From Nocardia carnea NBRC 14403 (GTDB lineage Bacteria > Actinomycetota > Actinomycetes > Mycobacteriales > Mycobacteriaceae), in assembly GCF_000308515.1 (NCBI RefSeq), contig NZ_BAFV01000046.1:20983-84982 (forward strand): a stretch of DNA of 64,000 nt, read 5' to 3'. A program made the translations under genes and the position numbers. The first letter of the stretch is position 1, and each line of letters begins with the position of its first letter. Of the stretch, positions 1 to 7,494 are shown piece after piece. The notes below the pieces were generated by a model. That model saw only the letters and a program-made list of their open reading frames with translations. It searched no databases and was not told the DNA's origin.

Positions 1-1132
1 GTTTCACCAGCTGCACGCCGATGACGATCAGCAGACCGGCGAGTGCGGCCAGCGGGATCTGTTCCACGAGCGAGACCAGGACCACCGAGAAGACGAGCAG
101 CCAGACACCGTGCAGTACGGCCGAGGCACGGCTGCGCGCACCGGCAGCGACGTTGGTGGAACTACGGACGATGACACCGGTGACGGGCAGACCACCGAGC
201 AGGCCGGACAGGACGTTCGCCGACCCCTGGCCGATCATCTCGCGATCGAAATCGGCGCGCGGGCCGGTATGCATCTTATCGATGGCGACGGCCGACAGCA
301 GGCTCTCCACGCTCGCGATGAGGGCGAAGGTCAGGATCATCACCACGATCGCGGCCCAGTCGCTGCGGGGCAGTTCGGGCAGGCCGATCGCGTCGAACAG
401 CGACCCGTCGATGGTGACCCGTTTGACGTCCATGGACAGCACCAGCGACAGCACAGTGGCCGCGACGATCGCGGCCAGCGCACCGGGAACGACCCGGACC
501 CGTTGGGGCAGGTATTTCCAGCCGAGCATGATGGCGATGACTATCAGGCCGAGCAGTGTGGCGGGCCCGTGCAGCGAAAGCAGTTGGGCGGGAAGGTCGG
601 TGAGGTTGTTCCAGGCGGTGCTGTTGGATTCGCCGCCCAGCAGTACATGCAACTGTTGCAGCGCGATGGTGATACCGATACCCGCGAGCATCGCGTGCAC
701 CACCACCGGGGCCACGGCCAGTGCCGCGCGGGCGATCCGGCTCAGCCCGAAGACGATCTGCAGGACACCGGCGGCGACAACGATGAAACAGGTTACTTTC
801 CAGCCGAATTGATGGATCGATTCGGCGACGATCACGGTGAGGCCCGCGGCCGGACCGCTCACCTGCAGCGCGGAGCCGCCGAGGGAACCGGCGACGATAC
901 CGCCGATCACGGCGGCGATGAGTCCGGCGGCCACGGGGGCGCCGGAGGCGATCGCGATACCCAGCGAAAGCGGCAGCGCGACAAGAAACACCACGATCGA
1001 GGCCGGTACGTCATGGCGCAGGATCGAGGTGATGCGGGGGGATCTGAAACGGGTGCCGGATCCGGCGGGCGGCGGGCCCTCCGGATCCGGACCAGGTTGT
1101 GTACCAGGTGGATTCGAGCTTTTGGTTGCCAT
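1..1132 (-). CDS. SulP-family anion permease, C-terminus outside the window
   Basis: Membrane permease of the SulP (SLC26) family, which transports sulfate, bicarbonate or related anions. The ATG at 1130-1132 is preceded by GGAGAG, and the gene runs off the left edge after about 377 codons. A Pro/Gly-rich cytoplasmic head is followed by many hydrophobic spans, with family-typical stretches such as LPLSLGIAIASGAPVAAGL and GGSALQVSGPAAGLTV, and a later SVESLLSAVAIDKM loop. Whether a STAS domain follows cannot be seen. The substrate cannot be told from sequence. A second, more divergent SulP gene lies at 43868-45388. Confidence 0.9.
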   Translation of the reverse strand, partial: MATKSSNPPGTQPGPDPEGPPPAGSGTRFRSPRITSILRHDVPASIVVFLVALPLSLGIAIASGAPVAAGLIAAVIGGIVAGSLGGSALQVSGPAAGLTVIVAESIHQFGWKVTCFIVVAAGVLQIVFGLSRIARAALAVAPVVVHAMLAGIGITIALQQLHVLLGGESNSTAWNNLTDLPAQLLSLHGPATLLGLIVIAIMLGWKYLPQRVRVVPGALAAIVAATVLSLVLSMDVKRVTIDGSLFDAIGLPELPRSDWAAIVVMILTFALIASVESLLSAVAIDKMHTGPRADFDREMIGQGSANVLSGLLGGLPVTGVIVRSSTNVAAGARSRASAVLHGVWLLVFSVVLVSLVEQIPLAALAGLLIVIGVQLVK

Positions 1133-1144
1133 CGCTCTCCTTCG

Positions 1145-1169
1145 CCGACTCGGCCGGAGCCGAGGTCGG
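1145..1169 (-). promoter_or_regulatory. Hairpin in the leader of the SulP gene
   Basis: CTCGGC (1149-1154) and GCCGAG (1159-1164) pair around a CGGA loop, with a further four pairs below a one-base bulge. The structure sits just upstream of the ribosome-binding site of the SulP gene, so it could affect translation. Function is unproven; GC-rich DNA gives such hairpins by chance. Confidence 0.3.
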
Positions 1170-1398
1170 TTGACGATCAATATGTCCAGTTGGGCACTGA
1201 CCGCGAACCGGCATCTCGCGGTGAAGTAGGTCCCGGCACAGCAACGGGCCGAGACTTAAACCGTAGCCACGGTAATGGTAAAGACTTAGCAAAGCCTGAG
1301 AGGGCGCCTCCACTGCTGGTGATATCTCACCGAACCACATCGTCCGATCGCTTCCGAACCCGAGTACCGCCGAAAACACTTGCAGAGCAGGAGATTAT

Positions 1399-1471
1399 GA
1401 GTTGACGAACATAATCTGCACGGATGGCCGGAACCCGGTGGCCATCGCGCGGCGCAACTGTTCGTCAACTC
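1399..1471. repeat. Perfect 13-bp inverted repeat, 47-bp spacer
   Basis: GAGTTGACGAACA (1399-1411) is matched by its exact reverse complement TGTTCGTCAACTC (1459-1471). It lies in the gap (1133-1551) between the end of the ligase gene and the SulP start, in relatively A/T-rich DNA. It could be a paired operator upstream of the SulP gene or the ends of a tiny mobile element; no target duplication is evident. Apart from this and the leader hairpin, I see nothing in the gap. Confidence 0.6.
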
Positions 1472-1551
1472 CTCTTATAGTAAAGAACTACCCAAGCTTG
1501 GCAATAGATGTGGCGTGTCGAAAATGACAATCGCTGCAAAATCGCAACGTG

Positions 1552-3093
1552 TCACGGCGAGTCATGGTCGTGGCGCCCTCGCGCCCCGAGCACGGCGAGC
1601 AGCGCCGGCCGGTCCACCTTGCCGCGGGGCGTCCGCGGGAGTGCGTCGAGCACTTGAATCCGCACCGGCACACTCGGACCCGGCAGTACCGCGCGCAATC
1701 GCCGGCGTATCTCGGCCGGATCCGGTGCCCGCCGGTCCACGGCCACCGCGGCCACCGGTACCTGCCCCCAGCGGTCGTCCGCGACGCCGAGACAGGCGGC
1801 CTCGGTGATACCGGGAATCGCCGTCAGAGCGGCCTCCACTGCCGCCGGTTCCACATTCAGACCCCCTCGGATGAACATCTCGCTGTCCCGGCCGAACAAC
1901 CGCAGCCGCCGGCCGTCCAGGGCACCGCGATCCCCCACCGAGACCCACCCGTTCACCGGGCCGTCCACGACACCGGCCGTGGTGAGATAACCCCGGAAAA
2001 CCATATCGCTGCGCACGAACACCCGGCCGTCGCGAATCTCCACCTCGACCCCATCGAACAACTCCCCCGCCGAATATTCGTCGCCGGGCCCGGCTCCACT
2101 GTCCACGTCCCCGCCGCAGGCGGCGCCGGCGTCGCCGGTTCCGTTCGCGCTGCGTTCGCGGACTGCGGGCGTGCCGTACTCATCGGCTCCGCCCAGACCC
2201 CGGTCGAACGAGACAAAGCTGAGTTCGGAGGCACCGTAGAAATGGGTGATCGTCGCATTCGGCAACACTTCCCGCATGGCGGCCCGCCCATTCCGGGGCC
2301 ACCGTGCCGCCGAGGACAGCACTTCCCGCACATCGCGGTACGGCCCGCTCGCCGAACGTACGACATCCCAGGCGAGGGTCGGCACCGAATACAGGTGGGT
2401 CGCGCCGTCGGCGAGCGCGTCCGGGGCCGGCCGCAGATCGACTGTCGCGCCGCGAGTCAGGGCGTGCAGGGCACCGTAGAGGAAATGGGTATGGTCCAGG
2501 ACCCCGGGCACCGCGACCGTATCGCCCGGCCCGATGGAGAACGTCCGGTCGGATCGGTTCAAGGTGGCCGCCCAGGACGCCTGATCCCGGACGAAGAGTT
2601 TCGGCTCACCGGTGGTTCCGGAGGTGACCCCCACCAGCAGCTCGGAGTCGGGCCCGGCACGGCCGCCCGCCCCGTCACTCTCCAGTCCGGCGGCGGTGCG
2701 CGGAACACCGCCGAATCCCATTCGCCGCAAGCGCCGATGTTGCGCGGCCACAGCCACCAACGCGCCGGGTCGGGTCACAGTGAGCACCCGCTGTAGCTGA
2801 TCCGGAGTCAGATACCGGTGCAGCAGCACTACACAGACTCCGGCCCGCATCGCTGCCACCACCGTGATCAGCGAGTCGATATCCGATGTCGGCAACACCG
2901 CGACCCGCCGCATACCGGCCAGCCCCGCGGCGACCCGGCAGACTCGAGTCCAGAATTCGGCGTAGTCGACGCCCGCGTCCGCGGTGCGCACGGCCGGCCG
3001 GGACCGCGCCTGGCGCGCGATCCGATCGGCGAGCAGTTCATCGACGTCCCGTCGGCGGCACGGCCGGGCCTGCACGCTACCTTCATCAGTCAT
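1552..3093 (-). CDS. AMP-forming acyl-CoA ligase of the biotin operon
   Basis: Adenylate-forming (ANL) enzyme of 513 residues, last gene of the bioY operon. The phosphate-binding motif GVTSGTTGEPKL, the adenine motif HFYGASELSF, the hinge region SVGDRGALDGRRLRLFGRD and the C-terminal PRTPRGKVDRPALL with the catalytic lysine are all present, so it should activate a carboxylic acid and load it on CoA or a carrier. The ATG at 3093 was chosen over one at 3120 because it overlaps only the last 8 bp of bioN (ATGACTGA), a normal translational coupling. The substrate is unknown; the setting suggests a biotin-related or pimelate-like acid. Confidence 0.85.
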   Translation of the reverse strand: MTDEGSVQARPCRRRDVDELLADRIARQARSRPAVRTADAGVDYAEFWTRVCRVAAGLAGMRRVAVLPTSDIDSLITVVAAMRAGVCVVLLHRYLTPDQLQRVLTVTRPGALVAVAAQHRRLRRMGFGGVPRTAAGLESDGAGGRAGPDSELLVGVTSGTTGEPKLFVRDQASWAATLNRSDRTFSIGPGDTVAVPGVLDHTHFLYGALHALTRGATVDLRPAPDALADGATHLYSVPTLAWDVVRSASGPYRDVREVLSSAARWPRNGRAAMREVLPNATITHFYGASELSFVSFDRGLGGADEYGTPAVRERSANGTGDAGAACGGDVDSGAGPGDEYSAGELFDGVEVEIRDGRVFVRSDMVFRGYLTTAGVVDGPVNGWVSVGDRGALDGRRLRLFGRDSEMFIRGGLNVEPAAVEAALTAIPGITEAACLGVADDRWGQVPVAAVAVDRRAPDPAEIRRRLRAVLPGPSVPVRIQVLDALPRTPRGKVDRPALLAVLGARGRHDHDSP

Positions 3094-3688
3094 CGTCGAC
3101 CCCGCGTGCCGCGAGCGCATCTCCCATCGCGTCGGCGGTCCGCAACGAGCGCACCAGCACGGGGGTGACCAGCGCGGTCATCGACCATTGCAGGCCCCGG
3201 GCCCGCCGCGCTTCGGCGACATCCCGCACGATCGTCGCCAGTAGCGGAACGCAGCGGATCGCCAGTGCCAGCAGTAAACCGATCCGGTCCGGATCCACCC
3301 CGACCCGCCGCAACGGCCCCAGCACCCGCGTGACCGCGTCCAGCATGTCGGTGACCCGGGTGGTGAGCGTGACCAGCGCGGCCAGCGCCACCGACAACAG
3401 CAGCAATCCGCACACCACGATCGCCCGCGTCGGCGAGGTGGTCAGCACCTGGAAGACCGCGATGATCGCCAGCATCCACACCATCGGGCGCAACTGTTCC
3501 AGGACGATGCGCCACGGGATCCGGGCCAGGGCGAACAGTCCCACCGCTACCAGGGCGGCCACACCCAGGTGTAGCGGGGTGCGCACGAACACCGTCGCCG
3601 CGGTGATGAGTCCCAGCAGCAGCGCCAGTTTCCTCCCCGCCGGTGTGCGGTGCACCGGCGAATCACCGGGCCGGTAGAGCCCGATCAC
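3086..3688 (-). CDS. bioN: Energy-coupling factor transporter transmembrane protein (EcfT/BioN)
   Basis: Integral membrane coupling subunit of an ECF-type vitamin importer, 200 residues. Several hydrophobic spans (for example LALLLGLITAATVFVRTPL) precede two Ala-Arg-Gly coupling motifs typical of EcfT, EARRARG near residue 160 and AARG close to the C-terminus, which contact the ATPase. Its start overlaps the end of the ATPase gene by 4 bp and its end overlaps the next ligase by 8 bp. With bioY and the ATPase in the same operon, the substrate is predicted to be biotin. Confidence 0.9.
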   Translation of the reverse strand: MIGLYRPGDSPVHRTPAGRKLALLLGLITAATVFVRTPLHLGVAALVAVGLFALARIPWRIVLEQLRPMVWMLAIIAVFQVLTTSPTRAIVVCGLLLLSVALAALVTLTTRVTDMLDAVTRVLGPLRRVGVDPDRIGLLLALAIRCVPLLATIVRDVAEARRARGLQWSMTALVTPVLVRSLRTADAMGDALAARGVDDD

Positions 3689-4365
3689 TCGACCAGCTCC
3701 CGATAAGCCGGGAGCGCGGCGGCGGGATCGCCGTCGAAGGCAACCGCGCCGTCGTCGATGACGATCACCCGGTCGAAACCGGCCAGTAGCGACAGCTGAT
3801 GGGTCACCACGATCACCTGCTGATCGACGGCGTCCAGCGCTTCGGCGATGATCCGGGCATTGCGCAGATCCAGCAGGGTGGTGGGTTCGTCGGCGACGAT
3901 CACCTGCGGCCGGCGGATCAATACCGCCCCGAGGGCGAGCAACTGTTTCTGCCCACCGGAGAGCAGATGCGACGGATGCTCGGCATGTCCCGCGAGCCCG
4001 AACCGGTCGAGGATCTCGGCCACCCGCGCGGCGACCTCCGTTTTGGCCAGACCGCTGCGGCGCAGCGAGAACGCCAGATCCTCGGCGACCGTGGGCATGA
4101 CGATCTGGGTATCGGGGTCGGTGAACACGAACCCGACCTTGCGCCGGACCTTCGCCCCTTTGCGGGCAGTGTCGACCCCGTCCACGGTCACGGTGCCGGA
4201 GGTCGGGGTGAGCAGGCCGTTGATCATGCGGGCCAGAGTCGATTTCCCCGATCCGTTCGCGCCGACGATCCCGACCCGCCGCTCCTCGATCCGCAAGTCG
4301 ATACCCCGCAACACCTGCCGCTCACCGAACGAATGGTGCACCGAGTCGAAAACGATCTCACTCAC
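3685..4365 (-). CDS. bioM: Energy-coupling factor ABC ATPase (BioM)
   Basis: Cytoplasmic ATPase of the biotin ECF transporter, 226 residues. It shows Walker A GANGSGKST, signature LSGGQKQ and Walker B VIVADEPT. The open frame extends further upstream, but the GTG at 4363-4365 is preferred: it gives the usual N-terminus VSEIVFDSVHHSFG and makes a GTGA overlap with the thiolase stop codon. Immediately followed by bioN with a 4-bp overlap. It energises uptake through BioY. Confidence 0.92.
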   Translation of the reverse strand: MSEIVFDSVHHSFGERQVLRGIDLRIEERRVGIVGANGSGKSTLARMINGLLTPTSGTVTVDGVDTARKGAKVRRKVGFVFTDPDTQIVMPTVAEDLAFSLRRSGLAKTEVAARVAEILDRFGLAGHAEHPSHLLSGGQKQLLALGAVLIRRPQVIVADEPTTLLDLRNARIIAEALDAVDQQVIVVTHQLSLLAGFDRVIVIDDGAVAFDGDPAAALPAYRELVE

Positions 4366-5489
4366 GCCGCACGCTCCACCAGCATCGCGACTCCCTGACC
4401 GCCACCGATGGCGCAGGCGGCCAGGCCGAGTGCCGGACCGTCCGGACGCAGCATGCGGCTCGCCAGCCGCACCAGCAGGACCGCGCCCGAGGCACCCCAC
4501 GGATGCCCCATGGCGATCGCGCCACCGTCCGGGCAGATCAGCGATTCGTCGAGATCCAGCTCGTCCGCCACCGCCAGTACCACCGAGGCGAAGGCCTCGG
4601 TGATCTCGACGACGCCCACATCGGATACCGTGCGGCCGGCCCGGCGCAGGACCGCCCGGATCGCCGGTACCGGGCCGAGGCCGGGTAGGGCCGGATCACC
4701 GGCGGCGACGGCGGTGGCCACGATACGCAGCGCCGGGAGCCCGGCCGCCTCCTGCGCGGTCGTCACCGCGACCACGGCCGCACCGTCGGAGATACCGCAG
4801 GAGTTTCCGGCTGTCGCAGTGCCGTCGGGACCGAAACCGGGCCGGAGCCGGGCGAGGCGCGCGGTGGTCATCCCGGCGCGGATCCGTTCGTCACGGTGCA
4901 CTCCGGCCACCGGCACGATCTCCGGAGTGAAATCGGCGGCTGCGGCCAGTGTGTGCGAGCGGGCCGCGTATTCGTCCTGGCGTTCCCGCGAGATTCCCTG
5001 GATGCGGGCGAGATCATCGGCGGCGACACCCATATCGGGGTCCGGGAAACCGGCCGGGGCGAACGGTGCCCGGGTGTAGCGCACCGGATCGGCACCGGCC
5101 ACCGGCGGCCAGAACCGCCAGGGTGCGGTACTGGCCGATTCGGCGCCACCGGCCAGGATGAGCCGGTCGGCGCCGCTGCGGATCCGCAGCGCCGCCTGGA
5201 TCACCGCATCCAGCCCGGAACCGCACTGCCGGTCGACGGTCACCCCCGGTACCTGCGAACCGAGTCCCGCCTGCAACGCCGCCACGCGCGCCGGGTCCCC
5301 GCCGGGCCCCAGGCAGTTACCGAGGACTACATCGTCGATCGGGAGGTCCACACCCGCGTCGCGCAGCGTGCCGGCCACGGAGGCGAGCACCGGCGCCGCC
5401 AGATCGGTGACGGTGAGATCGGCAAACCCGTGACCGGCCGTGCCGATGGGGGTGCGCCGGGCGGCGACGAATACGGGGTCGAGGTTCAT
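4362..5489 (-). CDS. Thiolase (acetyl-CoA C-acyltransferase) in the biotin operon
   Basis: Thiolase of 375 residues with the acyl-accepting cysteine in DRQCGSGLDA (Cys89), the conserved histidine in GGAIAMGHPWGASGA and the second catalytic cysteine in CAIGGGQG (Cys359). It catalyses thiolytic cleavage or condensation of 3-ketoacyl-CoA. It lies between an acyl-CoA ligase and bioM with 4-bp overlaps on both sides, so it is co-translated with the biotin transporter. The Bacillus yhfUTS operon likewise joins a BioY homologue, a CoA ligase and a thiolase, which supports a role in handling a biotin-related acyl chain rather than general beta-oxidation; that role is inferred. Confidence 0.88.
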   Translation of the reverse strand: MNLDPVFVAARRTPIGTAGHGFADLTVTDLAAPVLASVAGTLRDAGVDLPIDDVVLGNCLGPGGDPARVAALQAGLGSQVPGVTVDRQCGSGLDAVIQAALRIRSGADRLILAGGAESASTAPWRFWPPVAGADPVRYTRAPFAPAGFPDPDMGVAADDLARIQGISRERQDEYAARSHTLAAAADFTPEIVPVAGVHRDERIRAGMTTARLARLRPGFGPDGTATAGNSCGISDGAAVVAVTTAQEAAGLPALRIVATAVAAGDPALPGLGPVPAIRAVLRRAGRTVSDVGVVEITEAFASVVLAVADELDLDESLICPDGGAIAMGHPWGASGAVLLVRLASRMLRPDGPALGLAACAIGGGQGVAMLVERAA

Positions 5490-6607
5490 ACGAGCAAGTC
5501 TTTCAACCGGCCGCGGGCGATCTTCCCGGCGGCCGTGGTGGGCATTTCCCGGACCGGCACCCAGCGCCGCGGCATCGCTTCCCTGGTGAGCAGTCCACGT
5601 GCCCGCCGCCGGACCTCGTCGATATCGGCGCCGTCCAATTGGACTGCCGCGGTGATGGTTTCACCGAATACCGCATGCGGGCTGCCGATCACCGCCGCCA
5701 CCGCGACGCCGTCGATACCACCCAGCACCCGCTCCACATCCTCCGCGACGATCGTGGTGCCGCCGACATTGATCACCGCTTCCCCGCGGCCGTGCACCCG
5801 CAATTCACCGTCGTCGCCGAGTTCGGCGATATCACCGACACAGAACCACTCCGGCGCCCCGAGCACGGTGTACGGGGACCGCACGTGCAGCAACCCTTCC
5901 CGGATCCTCGTCTCGACCGCGGGCAGCACGCGCAGTGGTGCGGGGACCTCCCGGGCCGCGACGAGCGATACTTCGGAGGCACCGTAGTACTCGACGACAC
6001 GCAGGTGGCGGGCCGCGGCCAGCGCCCCCGGATCGGCCGCGATCCCGGCCACGATCGCGGTCCGCAGCCGCGGCGCCCGCGGTACCAACTCACGCAGGAC
6101 CGCAGGAACGGCGTGCACAGCGGTGGCCCGCGCCGGGTCGTCGGTGACACAGGCACCGCACCACAGGGCGTGCAGGACGCCGAACAGGTGCATGGTCGCG
6201 TGCAGTGGGCCGGTGAGCAGCACACGGTCCTGCGAGGTCACCCCGGTGATCTCGGTGAAAACCGGGAAGCTGTCGTACCAGGAGGCGGCGGTACGAGCCA
6301 GCGGCCGCGGCCGGCCGGTCGAGCCGGAGGTGGCAACCAGTAGGAACGCCTCCGCGGGCCAGGTGAATCGGTGCGGGCGGGCGGCCGGATCCTCGACCGC
6401 GACCGGCACTGCGAGCCGCGCGGCCGCGCAGATACAGATGAGGGCGTCGGCAACCGGCAGCGTGGAGGCGTCGTAACCGCGCGGTCCCGGTGGGTGCCGG
6501 TCGATCCACTGATCGACGGCACGGTCGAGCTCGGCATAGGTGAGAGTGCGGCCGTCGAGGGCGAGCGCGGGCGCCGCGGCGGCACCGCCGAGTGCTCCGC
6601 TATCCAC
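5486..6607 (-). CDS. Short AMP-forming acyl-CoA ligase following bioY
   Basis: ANL-family ligase of 373 residues, clearly shorter than the usual 500 or more. It keeps the phosphate-binding loop LVATSGSTGRPRP (residues 90-102), VEYYGASEVSLV, the WFCVGDIAELGDDGELRVHG hinge and a C-terminal TTAAGKIARGRL with the catalytic lysine; the shortening is in the N-terminal domain. The start is a GTG at 6605-6607, inside the last codons of bioY (8-bp overlap), and its stop overlaps the thiolase start (ATGA). It presumably supplies the acyl-CoA handled by the thiolase. The substrate is unknown. Confidence 0.85.
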   Translation of the reverse strand: MDSGALGGAAAAPALALDGRTLTYAELDRAVDQWIDRHPPGPRGYDASTLPVADALICICAAARLAVPVAVEDPAARPHRFTWPAEAFLLVATSGSTGRPRPLARTAASWYDSFPVFTEITGVTSQDRVLLTGPLHATMHLFGVLHALWCGACVTDDPARATAVHAVPAVLRELVPRAPRLRTAIVAGIAADPGALAAARHLRVVEYYGASEVSLVAAREVPAPLRVLPAVETRIREGLLHVRSPYTVLGAPEWFCVGDIAELGDDGELRVHGRGEAVINVGGTTIVAEDVERVLGGIDGVAVAAVIGSPHAVFGETITAAVQLDGADIDEVRRRARGLLTREAMPRRWVPVREMPTTAAGKIARGRLKDLLV

Positions 6608-7184
6608 GGATCAACCCCGGGTAGGCGCGGTGCACACCTTTGGCCACGATCGTCGCGACGACCACTTTCAGCAGGTCACCGGGCAGGAAGACCCCATTGG
6701 CCTGGATCGCGGCAAGTACTCCGAGGTCGGTGCGTAGCAGCAGGCCGAGGGTGCCGAACAGGTAGATGACCGCGATACCGCCGGCCGCGTTGATCAGCAG
6801 CGCAGGGACCAGCGGGTATTTGGGCACGATCCGCGCCGTGAGCAGGCCGATGACCAGGGCGGCGGGTATCCAGCCGACCAGATAGCCGGCACTCGGCCCG
6901 GCCAGCGCGGTGAGGCCCGTGCGCCCGCCGGACAGCAGCGGCAGGCCGATGATCGTCAGCGCGATGAACACCGCGACCGCCGCGGTGCCCTTACGCGCTC
7001 CCAGCACGGCGGGAGCGAGGATCACGCCGAGGGTCTGCACGGTGATCGGCACACCGCTGAAGCCGACCGTGATCGCGCCCGGCAGGCCCAGCGCGGCGAT
7101 GAGCGCGGCGAATACCGCGATCTGCGCCATATCCCGCGCCGTGATGCGAGTCTTCGGCGCCCGCGAGTCCTCGACACCGTTCAT
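6600..7184 (-). CDS. bioY: Biotin transporter substrate-binding subunit BioY
   Basis: S-component of the biotin ECF transporter, 194 residues and about six membrane spans, with family stretches FSGVPITVQTLGVILAPAVL and LAGPSAGYLVGWIPAA. The ATG at 7182-7184 follows AAGGATGGCGTC and gives the normal family length; the longer open frame upstream would place the promoter palindrome inside the gene. First gene of a six-gene operon (bioY, ligase, thiolase, bioM, bioN, ligase). A palindrome at 7210-7226, 26 bp upstream, is the likely control site. Confidence 0.94.
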   Translation of the reverse strand: MNGVEDSRAPKTRITARDMAQIAVFAALIAALGLPGAITVGFSGVPITVQTLGVILAPAVLGARKGTAAVAVFIALTIIGLPLLSGGRTGLTALAGPSAGYLVGWIPAALVIGLLTARIVPKYPLVPALLINAAGGIAVIYLFGTLGLLLRTDLGVLAAIQANGVFLPGDLLKVVVATIVAKGVHRAYPGLIRG

Positions 7185-7209
7185 GACGCCATCCTTCGCA
7201 ACAACCGAG

Positions 7210-7226
7210 CTTGAACGACGTTCAAG
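7210..7226. promoter_or_regulatory. BioQ-like operator upstream of bioY
   Basis: Perfect palindrome CTTGAAC-GAC-GTTCAAG, 26 bp upstream of bioY. BioQ, the TetR-type biotin repressor of Corynebacterium and mycobacteria, binds a TGAAC-N3-GTT-type palindrome, and this site fits that pattern. On the minus strand the hexamer TATCTT (7224-7229) overlaps the site and could be the -10, so binding would block bioY transcription. The site also lies in the gap to the divergent molybdoenzyme gene. No bioQ gene is in the window. The rest of the 7185-7494 gap shows nothing clear. Confidence 0.75.
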
Positions 7227-7494
7227 ATAGCAACGCGCCCGCCACCCACAAACGCGGCCCCGCCTCGGCGCCCGCTCGGCCAGTCGAACGACCGCCGGGC
7301 AGCGGACGGCACACCACAGCCCGCACTCCCCACGCTTCCGGACGCGTATGCGTGGTACCCGGGCCCCGCGTGCACACTGGAAACCCGAGACACGCCGGAC
7401 ACCGAGAGGTTCGGGCGTGTCAGACGGCGACACCGGGCCGGAACCGCAGCCCACCGAGGGGCTGACCGGCCGCCCGGCGCCGGAAAGGATGACG

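Noticed and set aside
110..1405. Long plus-strand frame of 431 codons
   Set aside because: Composition is Gly/Arg/Asp-rich with no domain; it is antisense to the SulP gene and is a GC-rich shadow.
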